64,000 bases of DNA. Source: Agromyces archimandritae. Lineage in GTDB: Bacteria > Actinomycetota > Actinomycetes > Actinomycetales > Microbacteriaceae. The stretch is taken from contig NZ_CP071696.1 in NCBI RefSeq assembly GCF_018024495.1, positions 620,001 through 684,000 on the forward strand, written 5' to 3'. Each line of letters opens with the position of its first letter. Position 1 is the stretch's first letter. The position numbers were made by a program, and so were the translations under genes. Below are positions 17,706-27,502 of the stretch, in pieces. The notes beneath the pieces were generated by a model. The model ran no database searches and had not been told where the DNA came from. It worked only from the letters and a program-made list of their open reading frames with translations.

Positions 17706-18941
17706 TCAGGCCGTCCGCGCCGTCGCCCGCGATCGGCCGAAACGGCGACGGGGTTCGGGGACGGGGACGATGGCCGATTCGACGTAGGAGCGCAGTTCGG
17801 CGCGAAGCGGCGATTTCGCGGCCGCATCGCGCAGCGTGCGCGCCGCGAGGAGGGCCGCGTCGGCGGAGCGCGCGTCGTCGGGCAGCAGCGTGGCCGTCTC
17901 GATGCCGCCGAAGCGCCGCAGCGTCTGTCGCACCTGGGCGTGCGCGTCGATGCCGAGGACGCGCGTGCGCACCCGGTTCACGATGACGTCGATGCGTTCG
18001 GCGTCGACCGTCTCGACGAGTTCGGCGTGGCCTCGGAGGAAGCGCGACAGGCCGATCGGATCGGCGGCGCCGAGCGCGATGACGCGGTCGGCGGCCCGCA
18101 GGGCGGCGAGCGTCGCGGCGTTGCGGCGCGGCGCGAACTGATCGCTCGTGAGCTCTTCGTCGCGTTCGAGACTGAATCCGGTGTCGACGACGATGTACTC
18201 GGCCCACCCGCGCATCATGGTGAGGGCCGCGTCGACCCGCTCGTCACCGAGTTCGGGCCAGCGCTGCGGCCCGATGAGCCCCGTGAGCACCGCGAAGGAG
18301 CCGCGCGGCGAGGAGTAGCGCTGCGCGATGCGCTCGAGCTCGTTGCGGTCGAGGGCGTCCGAACCGGCCAGGCGGCATGCGGACGCGAAGCCGGGCGCCT
18401 CATCGAGGAGCCCGAGCGCCGGGGCGATGCTGCCGCCGTAGGGATCGGAATCGACGAGGGCGACGGTGTGCCCGAGGGCGGCGAGCTCTGCGGCGACGTT
18501 GATCGAGATCGTCGTGCGCCCCGGGGCGCCGGCCGGACCCCAGACGGCGATGATCTCGGACGTGCGCACGGGAGCGGCGGGTTCGCCGATACGTGCCGGG
18601 ACGAGGACGCCGCCGCGGATGAGGGCATCGACCTCCTCGGCCGGGGCGCCGGCGTCGAGCACCTCGTGCAGGCCGATCGCGCTGGCGTTCGCCCGATCGG
18701 CGTCGCTCGGTGCGAGGGCGACGACCCGCACCCCGCGCTCGTCGCAGGCGGCCACCAGTTCGGCGGTGAGGGTGGAGCGGCCGGCGCCCACGAGCAGCAC
18801 CTCGGGCCCGAGCGCGTCGAGGCGGTCGAGGAGTTCGCGCCAGCCCGTGAGCCGGCCGGCGATCTGGTGGCCGCGTTCGACGAGCGCGGGCAGCAACCGC
18901 TCCTCGGTGCGCGCATCGAGGGCGAGGACGAGCCGCGTCAT
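17706..18941 (-). CDS. CpaE/MinD-like ATPase with an altered P-loop
   Basis: A 411-residue protein with an N-terminal receiver-like region (about 1-125) lacking an obvious phospho-acceptor and a MinD/ParA-type domain from about 135. The layout is that of CpaE, the Tad pilus localisation ATPase. The expected KGGxGKT P-loop reads GPAGAPGRTT, replacing both the signature lysine and the P-loop lysine (by Arg), while the switch strand VALVDSDPYGGS is preserved. It starts at ATG 18941, overlapping the stop of the CpaB-like gene by 4 nt. No TadA, TadB/C or pilin genes are nearby, so a role in pilus assembly is doubtful. Septum-site or envelope functions are possible. Confidence 0.8.
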   Translation of the reverse strand: MTRLVLALDARTEERLLPALVERGHQIAGRLTGWRELLDRLDALGPEVLLVGAGRSTLTAELVAACDERGVRVVALAPSDADRANASAIGLHEVLDAGAPAEEVDALIRGGVLVPARIGEPAAPVRTSEIIAVWGPAGAPGRTTISINVAAELAALGHTVALVDSDPYGGSIAPALGLLDEAPGFASACRLAGSDALDRNELERIAQRYSSPRGSFAVLTGLIGPQRWPELGDERVDAALTMMRGWAEYIVVDTGFSLERDEELTSDQFAPRRNAATLAALRAADRVIALGAADPIGLSRFLRGHAELVETVDAERIDVIVNRVRTRVLGIDAHAQVRQTLRRFGGIETATLLPDDARSADAALLAARTLRDAAAKSPLRAELRSYVESAIVPVPEPRRRFGRSRATARTA

Positions 18942-19561
18942 CGCTGCTCCGCATCGGGACGCGCCGAGACGAGGTCGATGACGTCGCCCGCGGCAAGCGC
19001 CTCGAGTACGGCCGAGACCTTCTCGCGGGGCACGAGCAGTTCGACGCTGCTGCCGGAGGACATGCCCGACGACTCGCCGACGGCCGAGACCTCGGCCGCC
19101 TCGACGAGCACCTCGGGGGTGGCGACGGCTCCGCGTTCGCCGAGTTCGGCCGTCCAGACGTCGACGAGGGCGCCGACGACGATCTCGCTCGCGGGCGCGT
19201 CGCGGGTCGGCACGACGATGGTCGCGGTGCCGGCGCGTTCGGCGTCGTCGACGGCGGATGCCGGGACGAGTTCGCCCTCGAAGAGCGTCCGAGTGACGAT
19301 GACGCCGTTCTCGGGCAGGGATTCGGGCGTCAGGTAGCGTTCCGCGTTCGCGCCGAGCCGCACCCGCTCGACGGCGAGGTCTGCGGAGTCGAGCGTCGTG
19401 CCGGCGGTCACCGTCCCGGTCGCGACGTAGACCTCGCGCGAGTCGTCGAGGCTCGCCACGAGCGCCCAGACGCCCAGCGCCGAGGCGACGACCAGGCCGA
19501 CGCCGATGAGCAGGCGCGGGTCGACGCGCATTCCGGATTTGGACTCGGATCCACGTGCCAT
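18938..19561 (-). CDS. SAF-domain (CpaB-like) membrane-anchored protein
   Basis: A 207-residue protein with one N-terminal transmembrane helix (about 14-34, LLIGVGLVVASALGVWALVA) after a short basic cytoplasmic stretch, and an extracytoplasmic SAF domain at about 42-105 (VATGTVTAGTTLDSADLAVERV). This resembles CpaB/RcpC of Tad systems, which binds cell wall through SAF domains. The start ATG 19561 has GGGAG 4 nt upstream. It is translationally coupled to the CpaE-like ATPase (ATGA), implying one complex. The remaining Tad genes are absent. Confidence 0.8.
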   Translation of the reverse strand: MARGSESKSGMRVDPRLLIGVGLVVASALGVWALVASLDDSREVYVATGTVTAGTTLDSADLAVERVRLGANAERYLTPESLPENGVIVTRTLFEGELVPASAVDDAERAGTATIVVPTRDAPASEIVVGALVDVWTAELGERGAVATPEVLVEAAEVSAVGESSGMSSGSSVELLVPREKVSAVLEALAAGDVIDLVSARPDAEQR

Positions 19562-19626
19562 CGTTGCTCCCTTTTCGCGAGGTTCGGTAGACCATCGTGC
19601 CCGCATTCCGTGAGGACGCCCAGAAG

Positions 19627-19635
19627 TTATCCACA
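19627..19635 (+). promoter_or_regulatory. Perfect DnaA box TTATCCACA
   Basis: TTATCCACA matches the strong DnaA box exactly. It lies between the CpaB-like and HTH genes, just upstream of the -35 position of the HTH gene's promoter. A second copy sits at 20618. Confidence 0.65.
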
Positions 19636-19662
19636 CCCTCTGCGGGAGCCGCCGCAGAGGGC

Positions 19663-19668
19663 CATAAT
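19663..19668 (+). promoter_or_regulatory. -10 element CATAAT of the HTH gene
   Basis: CATAAT ends 7 nt before ATG 19676. A GGAG lies between, but so close to the start point that the transcript would be leaderless or nearly so. Confidence 0.5.
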
Positions 19669-19675
19669 CGGAGAC

Positions 19676-19963
19676 ATGACCTCCACCGGTTCGGCCGACC
19701 TCGGCCGTTTCCTCAGCATTGCCGACACGGCCGAGCTCCTCGCCGTCGATGTGGCGGTCGTCGACGAGTTGATCAAATCGGGCGAGCTGCCCGCGATCCA
19801 GATCGGCTCCGCGGGCCACTGGCGCATCGAACGGGCCCACCTCGAGGCCTTCATCGAGCTGAAGTACGAGGAGAGCCAGGCCCGGGCCCTCTGGAACGAG
19901 GCGCAGTTCGCGAACGTCGTCGAGCTCTCGGGCGCGCGCGGCTTCGGCGGCCGCCGCAGCTGA
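19676..19963 (+). CDS. Small excisionase-type helix-turn-helix protein
   Basis: A 95-residue protein with a MerR/excisionase-like HTH at about 9-60: FLSIADTAELLAVDVAVVDELIKSGELPAIQIG, then HWRIERAHLEAFIE, the typical wing. The C-terminal 35 residues are charged, then Gly/Arg-rich. Such proteins are common in actinobacterial chromosomes (BldC-like size) and need not be associated with an integrase; none is present here. The start at 19676 (MTSTGSADL) is set by the CATAAT element. It sits next to a perfect DnaA box and convergent with the 197-residue hypothetical. Confidence 0.85.
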   Translation: MTSTGSADLGRFLSIADTAELLAVDVAVVDELIKSGELPAIQIGSAGHWRIERAHLEAFIELKYEESQARALWNEAQFANVVELSGARGFGGRRS

Positions 19964-19984
19964 GCCCCGGCGGGAACCGGCGGT

Positions 19985-20578
19985 TCAGTCGAGGACGACG
20001 AGGACGAGGCGCTCGATCGGCACGATCCGCAGTTGACGCACCTCGCGTTCGCGCCTCGGCGTGCCGGCCTCGTGGACCGCGAGGTCGAAGTGGTCACGCC
20101 CGACCCGGTCGATCGTGCCGTGATGCACGCCGTCGATCGTGGTCACGGTGACGGCGCGACGACGCCGGCAGAGATCGCGCAGGACGAAGGCCAGGCCGAT
20201 GCGGTCGGCGAACCTCGAAGACGCCTCGGGCAGCGACGCGAGGCTCCGCGGCAGCTGCGACGGGTTCGGGACGACGGCCGCGATGCGGTCGAGCGCGACG
20301 ACGCACTGCCTGACCCTGCGGCCCTCGTCGTGGAGGTCGCCGCTCAGCCAGTCGCGGCCGAAGCCGTCGGGGCGAACCGCATGCGAGGCCCCGCCGTGCA
20401 GTTCGAGGGTGATCGTGCCGGTCTCGCCGTCGGCGCGCATGAGCGCGAGGATGCGGTCGCGCAGGCTCAGGCGCCCGAGGCGGAGCCGTTCCTCCTCGAC
20501 CCGGAGGGCGCGTTCCTCTTCCCGATGCTCTTCGTCGAGCTGCGACTCGAGGTCGTCGAAGAGCAGGTCCCAGCGCAT
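19985..20578 (-). CDS. Conserved actinobacterial hypothetical protein
   Basis: A 197-residue soluble protein. The N-terminal third is highly charged (about 10-35 predicted as a coiled coil, EEHREEERALRVEEERLRL). The rest alternates short beta strands and ends with two segments, VTVTTIDGVHHGTIDRVGRDHFDLAVH and QLRIVPIERLVLVVL, that resemble a small barrel of the Sm/PRC type, by inference only. I recognise no named family. TAACGT 6 nt before ATG 20578 predicts leaderless expression and a perfect DnaA box lies 28 bp further upstream. It faces the HTH gene tail to tail. Confidence 0.75.
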   Translation of the reverse strand: MRWDLLFDDLESQLDEEHREEERALRVEEERLRLGRLSLRDRILALMRADGETGTITLELHGGASHAVRPDGFGRDWLSGDLHDEGRRVRQCVVALDRIAAVVPNPSQLPRSLASLPEASSRFADRIGLAFVLRDLCRRRRAVTVTTIDGVHHGTIDRVGRDHFDLAVHEAGTPRREREVRQLRIVPIERLVLVVLD

Positions 20579-20584
20579 GAGGCG

Positions 20585-20590
20585 ACGTTA
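20585..20590 (-). promoter_or_regulatory. -10 element TAACGT of the 197-residue hypothetical
   Basis: TAACGT on the minus strand ends 6 nt before ATG 20578; no ribosome binding site is present. Confidence 0.45.
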
Positions 20591-20617
20591 GCCCGGATGT
20601 CACGGTTCGGCATCGAG

Positions 20618-20626
20618 TTATCCACA
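20618..20626 (+). promoter_or_regulatory. Second perfect DnaA box TTATCCACA
   Basis: Identical 9-mer and orientation to the box at 19627. It lies between the divergent 197-residue hypothetical and the Rv3235-like gene, next to the -35 region of the former. Confidence 0.65.
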
Positions 20627-20640
20627 GTTCGACACATTCT

Positions 20641-20670
20641 TTGCGATTCGGCGTGGGAATTGAATAGCGT
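20641..20670 (+). promoter_or_regulatory. Promoter of the Rv3235-like gene
   Basis: TTGCGA at 20641-20646 and TAGCGT at 20665-20670 are separated by 18 bp, a reasonable primary-sigma promoter. The leader of about 67 nt includes a CCCCC-GGTC-GGGGG hairpin at 20687-20700. Confidence 0.5.
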
Positions 20671-20743
20671 TCTTACAGCGTTTCGGCCCCCGGTCGGGGG
20701 TCGCCGTTCGCAGCCCGGCGAACTCGAACCCGATGGAGCAATG

Positions 20744-21187
20744 ATGACCGCACGGAGCACCGCAGTACGACCGGCCACCACCGGGGCGAATGCGCGTCTG
20801 CTCGACGAGGAGGCGTATTTCGCCCGGCAGCGGTCACGTCGCGAGGTGCTGCCCGACCCGGAGCCGCTCCTGTCGAACCTCACGCGGTGCGTCATCGAGG
20901 TCATCGCCGGCGCCCGCGACCTCGACCAGATCGCCCGTTGGCTCAGCGAAGACGTCTACCGGCACCTCATGAAACGCGTCGTGCTCGCCAACCGCGCCCG
21001 CCGTGTGCGGGGCGGCGCACCGCAGCGCCCGGCGCTCACGCTCGGTCGCATGGTCGTCTGCGAGCCGGCCGACGGCATCATCGAGGCGACCGTCGTCGTC
21101 CATCAGCGGGTGCGCACGCGCGCCGTCGCCATCCGCCTCGAAGGCCTCGACTCCCGCTGGCGCGCGACCTACATCGGGGTCCTCTGA
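20744..21187 (+). CDS. Rv3235-family protein
   Basis: A 147-residue protein of the Rv3235 family, function unknown. Features that fit are a conserved first helix (SNLTRCVIEVIAGARDLDQIARWLSEDVYRHL, about 40-71), a basic segment, and a C-terminal beta-rich part with GRMVVCEPADGIIEATVVVHQRVRTRAVAIRLEG and WRATYIGVL at the very end. The family is usually encoded beside secA, as here (convergent). Two ATGs are adjacent at 20741 and 20744; the second is better placed relative to GGAG. Proposed links to secretion rest only on neighbourhood. Confidence 0.82.
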   Translation: MTARSTAVRPATTGANARLLDEEAYFARQRSRREVLPDPEPLLSNLTRCVIEVIAGARDLDQIARWLSEDVYRHLMKRVVLANRARRVRGGAPQRPALTLGRMVVCEPADGIIEATVVVHQRVRTRAVAIRLEGLDSRWRATYIGVL

Positions 21188-21219
21188 GCGAAGCCGAACT
21201 CGCGCACGGTTCCTGCCGA

Positions 21220-21239
21220 GCGGGCGCCTGAGCGCCCGC
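21220..21239. terminator. Bidirectional hairpin between the Rv3235-like gene and secA
   Basis: Perfect 8-bp GC arms GCGGGCGC/GCGCCCGC around a CTGA loop, between two convergent stop codons. Confidence 0.65.
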
Positions 21240-21250
21240 CCGCGCCGGCT

Positions 21251-24112
<2,862 letters not shown>

Positions 24113-24192
24113 GAATGCTCTCCTGTCGTCGTCAGGCGCGTGCGTCCGGCTCGGAGCACTCGGGCACGCCCGCTACCGCCTTGCAGACGGCA

Positions 24193-24198
24193 ATCATA
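24193..24198 (-). promoter_or_regulatory. -10 element TATGAT of secA
   Basis: TATGAT on the minus strand between the hpf terminator and secA gives a leader of about 75 nt containing the AGGAG ribosome site. No -35 consensus is visible. Confidence 0.5.
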
Positions 24199-24226
24199 GC
24201 CATGCTAGCGGCAGGGAAGCTGGGCG

Positions 24227-24260
24227 CGGCGCTCCGGCGGGAAGGCCCGCCGGGGCGCCG
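24227..24260 (-). terminator. Terminator of hpf
   Basis: Fifteen-bp arms (24227-24241 and 24246-24260) with one G-U pair and an AAGG loop lie immediately downstream of the hpf stop and upstream of the secA promoter. Confidence 0.75.
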
Positions 24261-24266
24261 CCGGCC

Positions 24267-24959
24267 TCAGACTCGGGAGCCGGCCGCCTCCAGTTCGAGC
24301 TCGGCCTCGGCGGCCGCGCCGTCGAGGCCGATGACCCCGTAGTCCCAGCCCTTCCGGCGGTAGACCACCGAGGGCCGGCCCGTCTCCTGATCGACGAAGA
24401 GGTAGAAGTCGTGACCGACGAGCTCCATGAAGTAGAGCGCGTCGTCGACGGTCATGGGGGTGGATGCGAACACCTTCCACCGGATGACGACGGGCGAGTA
24501 CTCCTCGTCCTCGGCGGCGGAGCCCGCGGCATCCACCACCGGCACCGCCCCGGTGCGGACCCGCTCGAGCACCTCGGCGTCGGCGGCGCGGACGCCCGCT
24601 TCGGCGAAGCCGTCGTCGGCCGCCTGCCTGAGCGAGGTGGGCCGTCGGGAGCCGCCCCGGTGGATCTTGCGGCGGTCCTTGGCGCGGCGGATGCGTTCCA
24701 TCAGCCGGCCGAGGGCGACGTCGAACGCCCCGTACTTGTCGGCGCCGTCGGCCTCGGCCCGCACGACGGGCCCCTTGCCGACGAGCGTCAGCTCGACCCG
24801 GTCGTTGGCCCCGGTGCCGCGCTCGCGCTGCCGGGTCGCCTTGACCTGCAGGGAGATGGCCCGATCGGCGAAGGCGGAGACCTTCTCGGTCTTCTCGGTG
24901 ACGTAATCGCGGAATCGATCGCTGAGCTCCAGGCCTCGTCCGACGATGTTCAGTTCCAT
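24267..24959 (-). CDS. hpf: Long-form ribosome hibernation promoting factor
   Basis: A 230-residue long HPF that dimerises 70S ribosomes into inactive 100S particles in stationary phase. The N-terminal S30AE domain is at about 1-100 (MELNIVGRGLELSDRFRDYVTEKTEKV). A variable acidic linker leads to the C-terminal dimerisation domain at about 165-215 (RWKVFASTPMTVDDALYFMELVGHDFYLFVDQ). ATG 24959 is chosen over the GTG one codon earlier because GGAGG is 5 nt upstream of it. It is flanked by comF and secA as in mycobacteria and ends in a strong hairpin. Confidence 0.95.
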   Translation of the reverse strand: MELNIVGRGLELSDRFRDYVTEKTEKVSAFADRAISLQVKATRQRERGTGANDRVELTLVGKGPVVRAEADGADKYGAFDVALGRLMERIRRAKDRRKIHRGGSRRPTSLRQAADDGFAEAGVRAADAEVLERVRTGAVPVVDAAGSAAEDEEYSPVVIRWKVFASTPMTVDDALYFMELVGHDFYLFVDQETGRPSVVYRRKGWDYGVIGLDGAAAEAELELEAAGSRV

Positions 24960-25050
24960 CACGACCTCCGTCTCCCGGCGTGTCGCCCGGCGAGTGATGA
25001 GCGATCAACCCACGCCTTTCCTGCAACCGTAACCCGGGCGCGAGCGCTTG

Positions 25051-25704
25051 TCACGAAATGCGCAGCGGTGTCTCGGCGAGCACCGCGACGGCCGGCACCG
25101 ATCCTCCCGCCGCGGTGATCGCGCGCACCGCCTCCTCGGCCGTCGCGCCGGTCGTGAGGATGTCGTCGACGAGGAGGAAGCGGCGCCCGGCGAGCTCCCT
25201 GCGGGCCGTCAGCGTGCCGGCGACGTTGCGCGCACGCGCCCCGGCGCCGAGGCCGACCTGGTCGGGCCGGGCCGCGGCCCGCAGCACGGGCGCTGCCCGG
25301 AGGCCCTGCGCGGCGAGCAGTCGGTGGACCGGGCGGTATCCGCGTGCGGCGACGGCGGCGCGGGTGGAGGGGACGGCGACGAGCTCTGCGGGCGGGCCCG
25401 GCGGCAGCACGGCGAGCGCGGCGCCGATGGATGCGCCGAGCATGGGTGCCAGGGCGCCTTCGGCATCCGTGCGCCCGGCGTCTTTGAACCGCGCGATCGC
25501 GCCGGCGACGGGGCCCTCGTAGCGCGCCGCCGCCCAGGCGGCCACGCCGACGCGCGCGGCCAGATGCACCCGGGGGACGAAGGCGGGGCGGCATCCCGCG
25601 CACACCGTGCGGCCCGGGCCGCCGCAACCGACGCAGGCGACGGGCACGACGACGTCGAGCGCATCGAGCAGGGCTGCGGCGAGGCGGTCCCTGACGCGTG
25701 GCAC
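25051..25704 (-). CDS. comF: ComF-family phosphoribosyltransferase-like protein
   Basis: A 217-residue ComF-type protein. The N-terminal zinc knuckle CVGCGGPGRTVCAGC (about 22-36) and the C-terminal PRPP-binding loop FLLVDDILTTGATAEEA (about 170-186) are both present. In firmicutes ComFC supports DNA uptake; in actinobacteria the function is unestablished. The start is taken as GTG 25704 (MPRVRDRL): further upstream the frame would run into lpqB coding DNA and has low-complexity residues. The 88-bp gap to lpqB has no strong signals. Confidence 0.85.
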   Translation of the reverse strand: MPRVRDRLAAALLDALDVVVPVACVGCGGPGRTVCAGCRPAFVPRVHLAARVGVAAWAAARYEGPVAGAIARFKDAGRTDAEGALAPMLGASIGAALAVLPPGPPAELVAVPSTRAAVAARGYRPVHRLLAAQGLRAAPVLRAAARPDQVGLGAGARARNVAGTLTARRELAGRRFLLVDDILTTGATAEEAVRAITAAGGSVPAVAVLAETPLRIS

Positions 25705-25792
25705 TGCGGCATCCTCTCGCGGAATCTGCTGCCGCGGGGCCCGGTCGGGCCGGGGTGTGGATGCCGGGGCGCTCGGCCGCGGCTGTGGAGGA

Positions 25793-27502
25793 TCAGTCGA
25801 CGCGCTGCTGCGGTGCCAGGAACGCGACCCCGGTCGCACGCGGCTGCCAGCCGACGCCGGCCTGGCTCTGCAGCACGCCCTCCGAGGTCAGCGTCCGCAG
25901 ATCGCGCACATTGTTTCCGCCGGTGACCTGCACCGCATCCTCCGGCGCCGTGCGGCGCGTGGCGAGCCCGCCGACTTCCTGGGTGATGATCGCCCCCGAA
26001 CCGTCCGAGAGGCCCGTCAGCGAGACCACGGTCCGGGCATCCACCCACGCGATGTCGCGGGCCTCGCCGTCGACCGCGTCGAGCCTGACCGGCGTGCCGA
26101 GCGCGAGCGGCAGATGCTGGGCGTCGCGCTGCACCGCTGCGACGAGCAGCTGCGTGTGCCCGTTCGTCTCGAGGAAGACGAGCAGGCGCGTTCCGTCGCG
26201 CGAGACCTCGAGGCCGGCGATCCGCTCGGCGTTCCACGGAACCGGCAGGGTTCCGTGCTGCCCGCCTCCGAACCACTCGAGCGCGCCGGGCTCGTCGGCC
26301 GGCACCGACCAGACGACGTCGTGCTCATCGATGGCGGGCGTCACGAGCCCCGGGCGCGTATCGAGGGTCTGCGCCGGATCTCCCCGCGAGACGAGCGAGA
26401 CGCCGGCGGACGAGAGCACGGCCACGCGCTGCGCCTCCGGTCCGACGGCCGCCCCGACCGGCCCGAGGGCGGCGACCTGCTCGCTGATGCCCGGCAGGGT
26501 CTCGACGTCGGCGCCGTCCGAGCTCAGATATCCGAAGCGCTCGCCGTCGAAGACGACCGTGCGCGAATCGACGCGGGGTGCAGGCGGAACGGGCAGGGCC
26601 GCCAGATCGTTCGCCGCCCCGTTGACCGTCAGCGAGACCTCGCCGACGCTCCGCACCGCGCGCAGGCTCTCGTCGAGCTGCAGCTGGATGCGCTGGATCG
26701 CCAGCGCATCGTCGACGTTGCCGCCGACGAGTTCGACGCTCGCGACCCGGCCGGCGACCGGCACCGCGTCGGGTTCGAGCCGCATCCCCTCCGGCACCGC
26801 CGTGACGACTCCGCCGGCAAGCCACTCGGACGGCCCCTCGAGGAGGGCGCGGACGATGCTCGTCTGCACCGAATCGGCTCCCGCGAACCAGCGGAGGTCC
26901 GGCACCAGCGCGTCGAAGCCGGGCGCGAAGAAGAACAGGGCGTGCTGCCGGAAGACGAGTTCGAAGTTGCTCTCGTCGATGAGGATGCCCTGCGGGGCAT
27001 CGGAGATGCGCCACTCGCCGTTGACCTTGCGGAACTCGTACGGCAGCTCGATCGGGGCGCGCGACTCGGCGATCTCGTACTGGCCGGTCGCCGTGAGTCC
27101 GGCCGCCGGCACCGCCCGCACCCGCATCGAGGTGCGATCGTCGTCTTCGCCCGGTTCGGCGCCCAGCTGCTCGAGCTGGCGGGAGCTCAGCACATCGATC
27201 GTGACGCGGGATCCCGGCTCCCAGTCCTCCTCGAAGGAGCCAGTGAGGAAGTCGCGGGCCACGTCGTAGCTGTTGCGCGGGCTCGTGGCCGCGTCGATGA
27301 AGCCGCGGAGGATCTGCTCGGGCGTGTCGCCCTTCGCCGGGCCCTCGGGCACGAGCTCGAGGGAGTCCAGTGGGTCTTCGACGGTGCGGGCCTGGCCGCG
27401 GTTGACGCCGCCGCTGCTCGGGATCGCCGCGCATCCGGCAGCGAGGGCGAGCACCGCGACGGCCGCCGCCGCCGACCGGACCGTGCGCTTCGCGTGCCTC
27501 AT
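25793..27502 (-). CDS. lpqB: LpqB lipoprotein with GerMN and beta-propeller domains
   Basis: A 569-residue lipoprotein of the MtrAB-associated LpqB family. The signal peptide ends in a lipobox LAAGC with Cys24. After a short linker come a tandem GerMN-like region (about 40-290, with EGPSEWLAGGV and NGEWRISDAP) and a C-terminal beta-propeller-like half. LpqB acts outside the membrane and modulates MtrB sensing in mycobacteria. Its ATG overlaps the mtrB stop by 4 nt (ATGA), placing it in the mtrA-mtrB-lpqB operon. All expected segments are present. Confidence 0.95.
   Translation of the reverse strand: MRHAKRTVRSAAAAVAVLALAAGCAAIPSSGGVNRGQARTVEDPLDSLELVPEGPAKGDTPEQILRGFIDAATSPRNSYDVARDFLTGSFEEDWEPGSRVTIDVLSSRQLEQLGAEPGEDDDRTSMRVRAVPAAGLTATGQYEIAESRAPIELPYEFRKVNGEWRISDAPQGILIDESNFELVFRQHALFFFAPGFDALVPDLRWFAGADSVQTSIVRALLEGPSEWLAGGVVTAVPEGMRLEPDAVPVAGRVASVELVGGNVDDALAIQRIQLQLDESLRAVRSVGEVSLTVNGAANDLAALPVPPAPRVDSRTVVFDGERFGYLSSDGADVETLPGISEQVAALGPVGAAVGPEAQRVAVLSSAGVSLVSRGDPAQTLDTRPGLVTPAIDEHDVVWSVPADEPGALEWFGGGQHGTLPVPWNAERIAGLEVSRDGTRLLVFLETNGHTQLLVAAVQRDAQHLPLALGTPVRLDAVDGEARDIAWVDARTVVSLTGLSDGSGAIITQEVGGLATRRTAPEDAVQVTGGNNVRDLRTLTSEGVLQSQAGVGWQPRATGVAFLAPQQRVD

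Noticed and set aside
17706..19561. A Tad pilus locus
   Set aside because: Only CpaB- and CpaE-like genes are present; no TadA, TadB/C, pilin or prepilin peptidase gene is adjacent.
19676..19963. Excisionase of an integrated element
   Set aside because: No integrase, attachment repeats or phage genes nearby; the protein is of the chromosomal BldC-sized HTH type.
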